Shown: one piece after another, positions 25,657-38,738 of the stretch | How positions within the stretch are numbered: the stretch's first letter is position 1 | How the letters are laid out: each line of letters begins with the position of its first letter | Notes under the pieces: generated by a model | Databases searched by the model: none | The model's input: only the letters and a program-made list of their open reading frames with translations | Told to the model about the DNA's origin: nothing | DNA from: Polytrichum commune | Lineage: Eukaryota; Streptophyta; Polytrichopsida; Polytrichales; Polytrichaceae | Assembly (NCBI GenBank): GCA_950295325.1 | Contig: OX485806.1 | Span: 8,618,001 to 8,682,000 of the forward strand | Length of the DNA: 64,000 nucleotides | Direction: 5' to 3' | Translations under genes and position numbers: made by a program

Positions 25657-27013
25657 ATTCTGTAATTCAACATACAATCTGCTTCACCCAGAGGGCGGGG
25701 GCAATGTTCACGACGTGCAATAGTCAGTCTCCCATTATGTTTATCAAATTATAACTTTATCCAGACTGTAATGCCCAATTTGACGGTCTCAGTGCTTGCT
25801 GGTCTGCAACTGCAGCAATTTGCTCTGTCTGCATCCTTCAACCCTCTGAAAATTGAGGGAAGTCAATCAGGCCATGCAGTCCTCAATGACAAATGAGGAT
25901 TCAAGGTTTGCATTCGAACCAAAATTTGGGGTTGCAATACGGTCGACCCAGGTAAAGAAACATCCCTACCACCAAACTTCTGTGAACCTCAATCACCCCA
26001 CTGCAAAATTGGCATGTGGCTAAACATTGGAGTAATTACGGTGAAATTTCAAAAGATCAGCGCTCCCCAGTTTGCATATTTGGAGCACATATAGTTTCTG
26101 CTGTTACATATATCAAGGAAAAGGAAGAAATCTACTGAAAGATTACTTCTTCAGCTCTAAGATTTGCCTCCAACTTTACAGAAACGGACAATCACATTGT
26201 CCTAGTGAAACTGATTCAAAGAGAAATACCTCCATCTAGCAACTTCATAAATGCATGTTTAGAAAAGTTGAGATGGATTTGAGTCATCAAGGTGAGCTCA
26301 AAGCTCAAGTGTGCATAAGGAATATTCCAGATAGTTTGGTTCATTCGTCGGCAACTGACTTTACCCCACTTTAGGTATCTGGTATGCAATAAGAGGCATT
26401 CTTGGTCAGTGCTCGCTGCAATCATAATTACCTGCCAACCCTAATTTCATCCAATCTTCATTTCAGCTGTCCTTTCATCATACCAAGACATAAGGGGCCA
26501 AAACTAAAGAAGTCATTTACACACACATAAGCAAATCACATCTGGTATTACAGTTCATAATTTGAAACATTGTATACAAGGAGGGAGGCAACTCTGATGT
26601 CCCTCAGCCCAAAAGTACATGACAATTCTGAAAGAAAGATGGAGATGTCTAGGTTATCTAAGTGGGTTTCTCTATGACTAAATCAAGAAATAAGAGATAT
26701 CCACTGGCTTTGCTAAGTCCCAAGGAAATTTCAATCCAGTTCCTTGGGAACTCTAAACCCAGAACCCCAGCAATGAAGTATGAGCTATCTTCAAACCATA
26801 GCAAGTGTACCCTCACCTTTCACCGCTTGTGTAAAAGGAAGTTGTGAAAGCACTATATAAGACTACTGAAGATTTTTTCAAATAGAAAATCAGAAACCTT
26901 CTGTGTAACCTACACTAACAAAACTGAATAATTTGTGCTTGTATGACAGGTGGACAATATACAATCACGGTTGCGCCACCTCTGTGTTTTGCACTTGAAG
27001 GATGTTCACTCAA
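25657..27013. other. Spacer between the unknown gene and the tetraspanin
   Basis: Both neighbours are on the minus strand, so this should contain the tetraspanin 3' untranslated region and the unknown gene's promoter. No gene or strong repeat was recognised. Confidence 0.5.
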
Positions 27014-30000
27014 CTACACTCTACCATAATGCTTCCGAGAGGCATTGTGGCCAACGAAGCAAGCAACCACGTAGACCACAATCTGCAAAGCAACAAAAAA
27101 GGGGTTTGTTAGAACTTAGAAAACACCCTTATATGCAGGATACTATGAATTGCTAATTCTTTGATTTGAGCAAGATTCTTATATCTCTAAGTGGCAGCTA
27201 CCTAAAAGAACATCTATCCCTCCATCCTTCTTCTGTACCTGCATAATAAATCATGGGAGGTCTATCAAATCATTCCAAATAAACACATTGTTTAGAAACA
27301 CAAACTTTGATCAGGCTCAGCACAATAGAGTTATCCTTCTATTCAACATCATTTTTGGTCGGGAGTAGGTTGCTTTGCATACAACACCTTCCATGTTCAG
27401 CCAGTTTTGGTGCATGCTTGAAGGTGCTGTGGAGAGTTGAATGAAGAATATTCTATATCGGTTCATGAAGGGTCAAACTCATTTTGTGAAGCCAAGAGGT
27501 GCTAAAATGAGTTTGACCCTCAATGAACCACAATAGGTTACTCATCATTCAAATTCAAACACTACCTCCGAGCATGCACCACAAGTGGAAAGAAATTCTT
27601 GGTATTGTGTATGCAAACAACCAATGGGAAATCATAGGGGGCCAACTCCTGACAAAAAGTCTCATTCAATTGCAGGATAATTCTAATGTTCACACAAAAC
27701 CCCATCATGTCAACATGTCTCCTACTATTGTGCAGATTCTCAAAAACGTCTAGCAAAACTAGTCAGGTGCTGATCAAAGCTTACCAGAGAAAAGAAGAGA
27801 ACAAGAGTAACTATGCCTGCAATTCTCCCAGTTTTCTGGATGTCTTGAGCTACTCCACCCCTGCCATTTCAAAACCCAAATTTGAGATCACTGATAGAAA
27901 GAAGAAGGTGCCTTGCAAATTCAGTTTCTCAAGAGAGACAAAACAATCTTACTTGCACATACCCAGTCACCTACCAAGCTCCATGCAATAAATGTCTTAC
28001 TCCACAGGGACAGTTTTTCAAGTCTTTTAAGTTGCCAATCAAAATAAAGAATGGGATATTAAGAAACTTTTAGTACACAGTACATACATACAGAGTTAAA
28101 GAGACATTTCTAGGTGTGACACGACCACACTACGAGTGGTTGCCATGGGGAAGTGAACATACTTGCAAGAATCACAATCATAGCATCTGACAGACGCATC
28201 ATTGGAATATTTTAGACAGTCTGGATTTGAGCTTGAGGTTGTGCCATTTGCAAACGTCCCGGCAGAGGTCAACGCATATCCACACCTGCAGTTAATGTAA
28301 CCCAGATGACCAGTCAGACAACAGATTTTGATTAACAAAAAAGCACACTCTAGAGGTAAGTTACTGGACATGAGAAAAGAAGACTTTTGAGACCTAAACG
28401 CTGTATCTGGATGTAAGTGAAACAAAAGGAAAGAAAATAAAGAAAATAGCTTAACAAAGCCTGCTCAGAGAAATGACTGATCAACTTAGTGAGCTCAGAT
28501 GATCATAATCTATTTAAGAGTATCCTTCTAAGAGAAATTGGAAGAGAAATAGATGATAACTGCCTTAAACTCTTCACAAACTTCCACACGTTCCTGACAG
28601 TTTATAGAGTTCCTGCACTTCTCTTACTCTGCTGGAGGACGGCAGCAGCCAGATTGAATTGGATTCAGGTTCGCATAAGGGTAATCGCCTGGCTGCAATG
28701 AGCAACAAAATAAAAATTCAGTACAGTGACTAATAATAATAATAATAATTGAGTGACTTCAAATTCAAATATCAGACTTGACTGGATCAATTTCAAATAA
28801 CATTATTGAGAATACAAACCAGGTAACAAACTAGACAGGATACAGAAAAGGCACACAATATATCATAATTATAAAACATCAAGAGTCGCTGATATCTGAG
28901 AAATAGTATTTCTGCTTCAAAATCATATGCAATCAAGAGGACCATGCAATTTGAGCACTAAAAACCATTGTCCTCAGAGCAGTAGTCATGGAGTTCGTCT
29001 GATGCTAAATAAGACCCCATAATTACTACATTCTTTGCGAAAGAAGAGAAATAAACCAAGAAACAATTGTTTTCTTAATTCTATTCAGGACCAATATTCC
29101 ATACAATATTTTAACTGTAACTTACCTACTCCTATGGATTCGTTTGGACAAAAGACTGCTAGATATAATAATGGTGTCAATGGTAAGTACCGAGATGGTC
29201 TCAAAGTTTGCACAATTGTCGCTGGCCTCAAGACAAGCCTTCACATGATCCCAGTTTGATTGCTTGTTCAACTACACATGCACAAATTACCAGTACTGGG
29301 GTAGATTAATAGCACAATAAGGGAAACACAAACTACGTCTATCCACTTATAGAAACAGGAGGTTGTAGAACAAATTTGCCCTGTGGCTATTATTTTCTGA
29401 ATTATGATAACCAAGGTCTGAGTACTTATTGAAATTTGAGAGTTGTTCTAAGACTCACCACACACAAGAACAGATAAGTTGAGTGCAATCTGATTCTTGT
29501 GACTATCAAATATCTGCCACTACAAGAAATACTGAAGGTGCATTCTCAATATCAGCTTGCAATAGTGCTTAAAAACTGATCTCAGTAAGGATACCCTGCT
29601 ATCCAAGACATACCTTCCCTTGCACATAACTTGAGTAATTATTGATGTTGTATTCTTGGAAGCTGTCAAAAAAAGAAAAAGAAAGAACGTGCTAAGAACT
29701 AGTGGTACTAAAAGTGAGAAGGCCTGCTCAACTTGAGCATAAACATCCTTAATAGAGGGGCCACATGTCAGCTTAACTTCTAAAGAAGAAAAAGACAAAG
29801 TAAGATTGCTGAGTAAGATTGATTTAAGAAATCAATCCGAGACACTGACATTGCAACTTGACATTGCAAATTCAAGTGGGGATTATACATCAATCCAGGC
29901 TATCATCAATCAATCTTGTCATTTCAATCTCTGATGTGGTCAGTTAACACTGGCAACACAGAAGTACCTGTCAACACGACTAGATAGCAAGGTGCAATCA

Positions 30001-31471
30001 CAGTTCAGACACTTACTTTTGACCAGTTACGTTGTATCCACTTCCTGGACTGGTCACCACGAATCTGGAAACCCCCAGAAGGAATATTAGTGATCTTGCT
30101 GACACTGTCACAAATTATGCTTGGCGTCACAGAGGAGAAATATAGACTTGATGCTGCTCAAAAAGAAGGCAACCATCAAAGCTTTAGTTATTTTAACGTC
30201 ACTTTCCTTCCTTATATGCCTACGTTTAGTATCTTTATTCATGCACTTCTACACTAGGACTGAGCAATGTCGCATCCACCAACATAAGCAAACATCTTCT
30301 TTATCTTTACTCTACCATTTCTGAGCTACCAGTGATTGCGAGAAAACATCCATCAATTTTTTCTTAAGTGGCCCACAGGGTCACATAGGTACTCAGTCTT
30401 GGGTAGAGACTCACATGAATATTATAAAAATTAGGAACGCAAGCAGAACTGCAAACATCAGCACCAGGTACTAAGGCAATTTCGGTTAAGGTGAAAAAGC
30501 ATCAAATATTCCTGATCATAACATGCACCAAAATTAACAGCTTCATTTGACAATCTATAAACACTCTTACAAACTAGAAATGGAAAAGCTAGTGCTGAAC
30601 ATTCTACATCCTACTACACGAACTCAACCTGCACCAAGTTTGTCTAAATTTGAAAAGGATACGGAATAGAGGATGTGTACAATCGCAAACCAAGAGCCAA
30701 AAAGGCCCAGCACAGATCTGCACACCAAATGTCACGAATCAGCAAGTAGAAATATCAACAAAAATACAAGATAAAATAACAGCATACTACACCATATCTA
30801 CAATCCAATTTCTGTTTAGTTGGATACACATCTCAAGCCATAGATTGTTAGTCATAAATTTCAGAGCTAGGGAGTCACGCTTACATCAGCAAGAAAAGTG
30901 CTCCAATAAGAAAAACTGGTACAGTCAAATACTTCTCGCAATCGCCAGGCCTGGTTGCTAGCCATATGCCCAAAGATATAACTGCCAACGACAGCGCCTG
31001 CAGAATTAATCGAAGCTGCCTGATCAGTATTTAGAAATAGCAACTAATCAGAGGAGAAACATCTGTTACCATGTTCCTCGTTTTCCAAGATTCCCAAGCA
31101 AACGTTCCTAAGTATCAATGGAAGAAGTCTCCCATTTCGTCGTACAGCACTGGCTTTGATTTTAAGCGTAAACATGTAACGACTAATCAGGGCAGCGCAG
31201 CCGACCAAGTAAAGTCCACATGCATACTGAGGCTGGACAATGTGAAGGCCTTGAAACAGATGCGTGAGATTTTGCTACAAACTGAAAATTCCAACTGTGC
31301 AATTTGTGCAAAGTCAGCTGCGTGATGTGGAGCTGCAAACGACCAGAATAACATACATCGGAGATGGAGAGGACATCTTCTCTGACTTACCACAGCAAGT
31401 GCATTGACCCACTTCACGAAGAAGGCACTCTTACTAACTGGCCGATCGCTTTTGGAGTACACATCATCCAT
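27014..31471 (-). CDS. Plant tetraspanin (11 exons, complete)
   Basis: Tetraspanins are four-span membrane proteins that organise plasma-membrane and endosomal microdomains. Exons: 31391-31471, 30885-30997, 30663-30717, 30415-30470, 30017-30064, 29614-29662, 29191-29271, 28628-28692, 28163-28285, 27785-27860, 27014-27082. All are GT-AG and in phase, giving 271 residues, a normal length. TM1 reaches SLAVISLGIWLA, TM2 is VPVFLIGALFLLISVLGLFG, TM3 is YLVLMFAVLLAFLIFIIF and TM4 is IAGIVTLVLFFSLIVVYVVA. The large outer loop has the FQEYNINNYSSYVQGK segment (plant copies have YKEYRLGDYSNWLQ), a Cys pair in KACLEASDNC, the GCC(R)PP motif and CYDCDSCK just before TM4, all plant tetraspanin marks. Two NXT/NXS sites lie in the loop. 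The short cytosolic tail ends RKHYGRV. The last intron carries a fold-back element. The TET subgroup cannot be fixed by eye. Confidence 0.93.
27321..27690. mobile_element. Fold-back element, copy 2, in the last tetraspanin intron
   Basis: This is the same inverted-repeat element as at 15683-16030. It shares the end CAATAGAGTTATCC, the TTTGCATACAACACCTTCC block and a centre with GAGTTTGACCCTCAATGAACC on one arm and its complement on the other. It is non-coding. Divergence between the two copies is substantial, so the family is not recent. Confidence 0.65.
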
Positions 31472-33050
31472 GATTCAAGGCTGCAAAAAAGCTCGATGGT
31501 TGGAAATCTGCCACTCCTCTGTTCACTTCCCTTATTGACAAATAACCTCGTAATGAGAAGGTACTACAGAAACCTGCACTTTCTGTCGCAACGTGAAATC
31601 ATCATCAGTCACACGTACAGGCCCTTATTAATATTTCCAAACAAGATAACCTGGCATGACACATTGCAAATGCTTGAAAAGAACAACACAAGCAAATACA
31701 CGCACATGAAATACTCTGGATCAGTTTTTGCAGACACCACAACTTGGAGATGTCAAACCTAATTCTCTATGGTTTTTTGTAGTCCAATGACTTCTAACCA
31801 AGGGGTTGCACGAGTAGGCTTCAGGACCATTTTACCATGGCCACACTTAGAGATTAAACTTAAGCACACTATTTGTCTTGAAATTCACATAAAAACAGGT
31901 TCTGAAAATCAACAAATTCAAGTGAGGCGCAAAGGGCGATTATCTTGAACATGAGAAGGTGCTGCGCTAGCCAATCCCCTAGTCCATGGCTAAGTGTAGT
32001 GTACTTCTGCGGTTCTACAAGTGAAGACTTCGAACTAAATGGATATTCTGAAGACATCAGCCCTAAGAGTGGCAATCATCGTCAGTCCAGCACAGAAGAT
32101 CCAGGAACAACAATCGGCAAGCTTCTGTCTCTCCAGCAGTTGAAGACAAATTTATGGCTATGGAATGCGAAATGAGGTATAGACAATCATAGTCGTGATG
32201 GATGGTGATACGCAGTGCTTAGCTGCAATATAGCAAATAAGAGCATGGAAAAGTCGGCCAGTAAGCCAAAATCTAAGTTCCAATGGGACTTCGATACCTA
32301 GCTCTTCCTCATTCTACTAATTCTCCTGACAGGCAACGATAACGAAGACTCGCCTTCAAATTGTTCAAAGCAGTCTCTCTACCACATTGTTGGCGTAAGA
32401 ACTAACCAAATTACACAGCGAGTGAAACAAGAAATGACGACGTTCAGAAAGGAAGGACGTGTACAACCGATTTGTAGCTACATCGAGAAACTTCGCGAGG
32501 TGTGAAGCTGAGAAAACTCCTTGTTACCTTTCAAAATGGTTGTAACACCATTGATTCGGAGCACCAAAGCGAGATGATATTCGAGACTTGCAAACTTCTA
32601 CTATGTTCTCGCCTTGTAAACAACTTCTACGCACGAATCGAGCGAAAGAGAGCGAGAAATATTCCTGCGAATGTGGAATTCAAAGCTCCATGATCATCGT
32701 CGATTGCACAAACTCGATAAACCATAGCTTAATTTTGCAAGTACAAGGTAGAGCTTGAAACACACACAGTCCTCTTACCTATCTAAACCGTCAAAACATC
32801 CAAGAAGAAGGAGGCATTGCGAAAGCACAGCTCCAATCGAACTAAGCGTCTTACCACTCCAACGAAAGCATCAATAATGGCAAAATGCTAGGGGAGCCTA
32901 GGTGCTCATCTCCGGGTCACCCTGCTGATCCCCGGGCCACCCGACCTCCTCCTCCTACTGACGACCCTACTTTCCTGGCCTTTATTTCGGCCGAGACCAT
33001 CCTCCGGCCCCACTCACCATCTCCGACATTGGTAATAAAGCTAAGTAACT
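31472..33050. other. 5' flank of the tetraspanin, with a GC-rich patch
   Basis: This should contain the tetraspanin promoter and perhaps a leader intron. At about 32885-33020 a CG-rich patch (many CCTCC, CCGGG and GGCC strings) encodes a Pro-rich 67-residue frame without recognised homology; it looks like a transposon or captured-gene scrap. Confidence 0.4.
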
Positions 33051-33059
33051 ACGCCCAAA

Positions 33060-34330
33060 GGGACCTCTCAAAAGAGCATCAAATGTAGGGAAGGCGAGTT
33101 CGAAGCGGTTTTCTTTGTTAAAATAACCGAAGGTGAGTTAAATTGTTTTTTAAAGGTGTGTATACACATATGTAATTGGCACTGCAATGGTTGAGATGTG
33201 GTTTGGACACATTTCCAACCATTATTGTAAAATTGAGTGAGTAGATCTTCCATAGTTAAGAGTATAAGATTTTCAAAACAACAACATAACATTATTAAGC
33301 AGTGTGGGTTTGTTCATGTGGATCTTGAGAATATAACCATGGGATGCCCCAACCTCGTGTAAGAACATTCATATTAGGTCAGATTGGGTCATCTCTTCTT
33401 GCACTAGGTTGGGCCATCTTATGGTTATATTCTCAAGGCTCACATGAACAAACCCACAATGTTTAATAATGTATATTTACGTCTACAAAAGAGCATCAAA
33501 CATGGGGAAGGTGAGCTAGATGTTCTTTTATGGGGAAGGGTAAGTTGACAATGTTATTTCTCAAGGTGTGTCTACACACAATGGGCATTTGCGGTGGTTG
33601 AGTTGTAGTTTGGGCCCACTTTCAACCACTACTACAAAATTGAGCGAGCATATTTTTTCATAATTGAGGGTTCAAATCCCCCAAAACATCTACAACCACC
33701 CTACAAAAGAGACATCTCAAAAGAGCATCAACACATGGGGGAGGTGACTTTGATGCTCTTTTCTAGCAAAGGGTAAGTTGGCAACATTATATTCTAAGGT
33801 GCGTTTACACACAATGGACAACTATGGTGGTTGAGTTGTAGTTTGGGCCCACTTTCAACCACTACTACAAAGTTGAGTGAGTAGATCTTTCATAATTGAG
33901 AGTTCAAGTCCTCCAAAACACCTCCACATTGGCTAGGGTTGGATTCCTTTCTACCTCCAAACCACCAATCCAACAAGATTGAACCGCAATCACTCAAGAA
34001 AATTGCAAGAAATCATTTCAAGGAGATCCACACGCACAACATGGCAGAATTAGACATAACATTAAGTAACTACACCTAACATTTGGAACCTCTGAAAAGA
34101 GCATCAAACATGACAAGAGGGTGAGTTTGATGTTCTTTATCTAGCAAAGGTAATATTACCTTTCCGAATGTGTTTACACACAATTGGCATCACAGCAGTT
34201 GAGTTGTGGTTCGGGCCCACTTTCAACCATTGCTAGTACAAATTTGAGTGAGTAGATCCTCCGTGATTGAGCGTTCAAGTCCTCCAAAACACATGCACAA
34301 TGACCCTGAAAGGTTCCTTTCTAGCTCCTC
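33060..34330 (+). repeat. Imperfect tandem array, four units
   Basis: Four similar units start near 33065, 33487, 33717 and 34090. Each opens with AAAAGAGCATCAAA and a GGGGAAGGTGAG-like run, then has AAGGTGTGT.TACACAC, GGTTGAGTTGTAGTTTGGGC, CCACTTTCAACCA and TTGAGTGAGTAGATC, ending near TCAAGTCCTCCAAAACA. Unit length varies from about 230 to 400 because a fold-back element (33289-33477) and extra sequence lie between copies. Confidence 0.75.
33289..33477. mobile_element. Fold-back MITE inside the tandem array
   Basis: Arms of about 50 bases are inverted copies: ACATTATTAA then TGTGGGTTTGTTCATGTG at the left, and the complement at the right, with TTGAGAATATAACCAT on both sides. It is non-coding and interrupts the first array unit. 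Confidence 0.65.
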
Positions 34331-36239
34331 CAAAACTCCAACCCGACAAACTTGACACTCAACCACTCAAGAAATTTGTAAGAAATCATCTCAAGGAGAT
34401 GCACCACGCAATAATGTGGTTATTAGTCACGTTAATCCTTGCCCTTCAAAATGTGTTTAATATGCCCATGGACGTCGATGCTCGACGACATAGGATGAAC
34501 AAAGTTGTCAATTGGATGACCTCCATCCGGTCATTGAAGTTCTCATTCGATAGGGTAGTGACATCAAGGATAAACAATGGAAAAAACATCGCAATTTCAT
34601 TGTGAACTCATTACATCTCTATACATCATGGGTCCTCTACCAATAAAACGATGCATACAAACTTGATTACGATGTACTTTAGTGCATTGGAATCCCATGT
34701 CAATTGCTGACATGTAACATTCCCGACCTTAAATATAATAATAGCATACATGCTCGAAGCTTAAAGTGACAGTTTTAGCACCATGTACCTTATTAGGGTA
34801 CTTACTACACCATTAGCACTTCTTAATATCGTTCTCCATTTGGAGTTGGGTGTTGCTATAAGTTTTTTACTGAGAAACTCGCGTTCTTTTATGAAGTAAG
34901 TCATATCATGCTCATTCATATTAGCTAGTTATGTTATAAGAGTTTGAAAAATGATACTCTTGACATAAAAATATGTCTCTAACATGTCGAACTCCAAATG
35001 GTAAACCACACTACCTAATAGGCCATATCGATGTATATACCATCCACACAAAACCATTAGTGTGCCACATGTCATGCCATAAGGCGGAGATAAAGGGTTA
35101 GTCACGTGAGCTTGCATTTTAATTTACACCCTAAATGTTTAAGGAGGGTCATTTAAATGGGAAGGTGGCCCTCATAAACTCTATTGTAACTCCACTAAAT
35201 ATCCCAATTAGTGTGTGTTACTATTTGGAGTTATGCAACGCTACAACTATTTAATGAGAACATAATACTTTACCAAGCAAAGTCATTTATGTTCTATAAT
35301 GTCTAAACAACCTATTGAAGTTCCAGTAGTAAAATTTGAACTCTTGAGTAGGATGTTATAGCACTACGTAGCTTCGAATAGTAACATGCACTAATTGGAA
35401 TAATCAGTGTAGCTATGTTTGATTGATTGTAAAATTGTTTTCAAAAGCAGCTCTTATATGTTCTTTGCCTAAAATGAACATGGTTTATACATGAGAGATT
35501 AGGATCCCCCACATTTTAGTTTGAATATGGGGAATATCCTATGAAATACAATCAGTCCCACATAACATTGTTACAGATATGAATAATGTTATGATGGCAT
35601 GCTAGAAGATGTGTTGGAATCCTTTTGGGATTTGCCAACACTTGATCAACCGGATAAAAATTAAGGTAAGTTGACAATACTCATTGTGTTTGGAGGTTTG
35701 AATGAATGATTATGTATCTACTTTACATAGGCTCATGGGCCTAGAAGATCCATGGCACTAGAATCTCGTTGTGGGTAGGTTAACAAACATATATAGCCCA
35801 TATACTTTCAGTGACATTTTGGGTCCTCCTATTGTTATGAGCATTTCATTTAGAAGTATCCCAAGGTCACTCTTCTTCATTGGATACCTACATTTGGGGA
35901 GGAATGGGGCAAGGTCTATAGTTAAGAATGGACACCAAAAAGACATGGGTCGCTATGAGATTGGATTGTGTGCTCAAATATATTAACCATTCTAGGGGAT
36001 TCTAGGATTCATTGTAAGCACAATTGGGAGGGTTCTTGCGACCACTTGAGAAGTAAGAGAACATTTTCTTGACTTCTTGTAGCTTTTGCATCTCTACTCG
36101 TATTTCAAAACTTGGAACAACAATCTTTGTGATTTGTGATTGTTAGGACCAGACGAACCAACTTCCAGTCTAATCGGATGGTCAAAATCGCATGTATGAG
36201 TTGGAGGTACCCACAACAAGACCATATACCTTAGGATAC

Positions 36240-36620
36240 AACATAATTGTCTGTAAAGTCTTTGGATCGAACTCCATATGAATTCGAGAGTTTATTTGTA
36301 AAGTCACCAAGGTTTTCTTGAGGCCTATATTTACATGCTAAAAAATGGTGTCGGGCTACTAAAAACTAACATTCTAACATGTCATATACTAGTATAGGAG
36401 GGGGGGGGGGGCAAGCTAGCCTTGAATAGGATTTGTTCCGGGAATTAGGGCCATGTGAAAATCCTACATTAGATCCTAAAGTGCTCTTTGGAAAAAATTG
36501 AGACTAAAAGAAAAGGTCCAAGGAGTGTTACCCAACTTTCAACACTAAGCCATGACATAAGTCAACCCTAACAAACTCTCAATAGAAAAGTCTCTTAAAA
36601 AAAATGGGGGGGGGGTCCCT
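36240..36620 (+). repeat. Dispersed repeat, copy 1 (with 60790-61130)
   Basis: Shares AAGGTTTTCTTGA-like, GGTGTCGGGCTA, GGCAAGCTAGCCTTG and AGTCTCTTAAAAAA-like blocks in the same order with the stretch at about 60790-61130. This copy contains G runs of 12 (36400-36411) and 10 (36606-36615), where the other copy has only GGGG or none. Probably remnants of one transposon family. Confidence 0.6.
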
Positions 36621-37284
36621 CTTTGAGACACGTTGTAAATAAATCTATGTTTCCAAAAAAGACTCAAGGAAACGTAACCCACTTCAGATACATGGGTGTC
36701 ATTCAGTTTGTTTTTCATTTCTCCAACTTCCACCAATTAGATTCACACAACGAACCTCGGGTTGAACCATCGAATCTACGATGAAGCATCATCAGAAAGT
36801 CAGAAATTCAGAATCACACGAGCCCTCATTTAGTTCCAGGTATCGGAAACATACCTTGGTCGATTCCTTAGCCAAACACATAACACCAATCGTGCTTCAC
36901 TATCGAACACAGAGCGGCCATTTAATAAACCTTCCAAAACGTAGCCCAACGTCTTGTAACCCCAACATGTCCATTACGGGTGTCCGTTCCTTGGTCCCCT
37001 CACCCTAACCCACACACCAATGAACTCTCTTATAGGTCTCCGATAGGTGAAGGCAAAAGTAACCAAACACCAACACGCGCACACCCTTACTACTAACATG
37101 AACCGTGAACTAACATGATGCGACCCGAGTCGGTTGTCTTTTCGAGATCCTCATCAACACTCGGAAACTCATCCAAGTGCAGTAGTTCCAAAGTCAATGT
37201 GGGGCCACTAAAGAAAGACAACACATGGTTGAAGTTGGGCCGCCGCAAGAGCCAACTACATATATACATACATATACATGCATT

Positions 37285-37285
<1 letters not shown>

Positions 37286-37362
<77 letters not shown>
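37286..37362 (+). repeat. Compound (TA)n(GA)n microsatellite
   Basis: A TA run (37286-37300) is followed by 31 uninterrupted GA units (37301-37362). Confidence 0.97.
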
Positions 37363-37367
<5 letters not shown>

Positions 37368-37633
37368 TGATTGATTCTAACTTTAATCAATCAACCACCG
37401 CAATACACTTTCACTTCACTTCCAATTCGCCTGCCTTGGTGCCACTTTTAACGTGTGTTTTGACCCAGTCCTCGGTGGTCCATTTGAATGCTCTTTTGTT
37501 TCTGTTGTGTCCCAATTGGCCCGTTAAAAGCATCTCTCGACCCTGACCCAGTTCTATGTGTGGGCCCCGCCGCACCCCCCCACCCCCCACTTTGTGTACC
37601 CTTTTGTGCATTTTGCGGCTTCGCCGTCTATTG

Positions 37634-38064
37634 AGGGCCACTTCACACACGGGCCAAGTGCCGTGACCGTGGGATTGTGAGAGCCCAAGAGAAAGTGTCC
37701 GAAGGCCGTCCCGACATACCTCCAATGTCATGGAGTGTGGTCACGGACTCTCGAGTGGAGTGTGAAGTCATTATGTGACCGGGTCCTCAATCAAGTGCTA
37801 TTTCAATGGGTTTCTATTCATGGGGGTCCTCATGCATGATAGACTGGAATAAATCAACGGTTGTGAGCGTTCGGAGTGTTGTGGTCTCCTAGTTTTGTGT
37901 TAGGTCTACTTCCAAGGGTTGGTTTTTGAAAATGGTCCAAGTGACCATGACATAGGATCCATTGGATGCCATGTAGGAAATCCATGTAGGCTTTACATCC
38001 ATCTTGCATTCACATACTCCGTTGGTCCCTCAAGCGTAGTGGTGAAGCGAACTTGGACTGGCTC
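37634..38064 (+). repeat. Direct repeat, copy 1 (with 43396-43820)
   Basis: About 430 bases recur in the same orientation 5.76 kb downstream, sharing GGCCACTTCACACACG, GAGAGCCCAA, AAGGCCGTCCC, GTGTGGTCACGGA, GTGCTATTTCAATG and TTGGTCCCTCAAGCGTAGTG. The copies differ at many positions. They lack TG...CA ends, and no gag-pol frame lies between them, so long terminal repeats are unlikely. Confidence 0.7.
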
Positions 38065-38694
38065 CGTTCTTTCCACTAATGAGAGTGCGTGAAGTTTAAA
38101 GGTCACAGGCTCTTAGTCTTGTGTGTGAACTTGTGAAGTGGCCCTAACCCCCGAGAGAGCGGCTTGAAATTTGTGCAATATTTTTCAGAGATGGAGACTC
38201 TTCATACCACGTGTGAACTAGTGTGAGTGTAAAAAGGGGTATTGTTTGAGGCATTAGCGCACATAATAATAATTCTTTTTTTCTCTAGTGTGTACATCTA
38301 AAAGGCCTATCAAATATTCTGAAGTAAAGGTAGATGTACAAAAGGGGGGGGGGCTAAAGGTTTAGAGAAAATTTTGACGATAAATGTGTTAGTTTCATCC
38401 AATTTATATTGTCATCCATTGTTGTCATATGGGAGATAGACCCCAATGGCTATTCCAATGTCGTGTCTATTCTTGTTAGGGTTTGCATTTAGTTTCTAGG
38501 TTCTTACAAACTAGACGCTCTTGGAGCGATCATGGGCTTCCTTGACTTATGCTCTCCGGATCGTGGCTATGTTCTTGTGCTCTTGTCTTTGTTTGTTTGA
38601 TACAATCATTGAGTTACATGCTATGCATGAAAACGACTAGTGTATTGAGAAGTGAAAAATGGATTCTAAGTGTAATAAAGGCCTATTTAAATCA

Positions 38695-38697
<3 letters not shown>

Positions 38698-38735
<38 letters not shown>
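38698..38735 (+). repeat. (TA)n microsatellite
   Basis: Uninterrupted TA repeat of about 19 units in AT-rich spacer. Confidence 0.95.

Positions 38736-38738
<3 letters not shown>

Noticed and set aside
37115-37546. Open frame of 143 codons with a long Arg-Glu stretch
   Set aside because: It is a translation of the GA microsatellite and its flanks.
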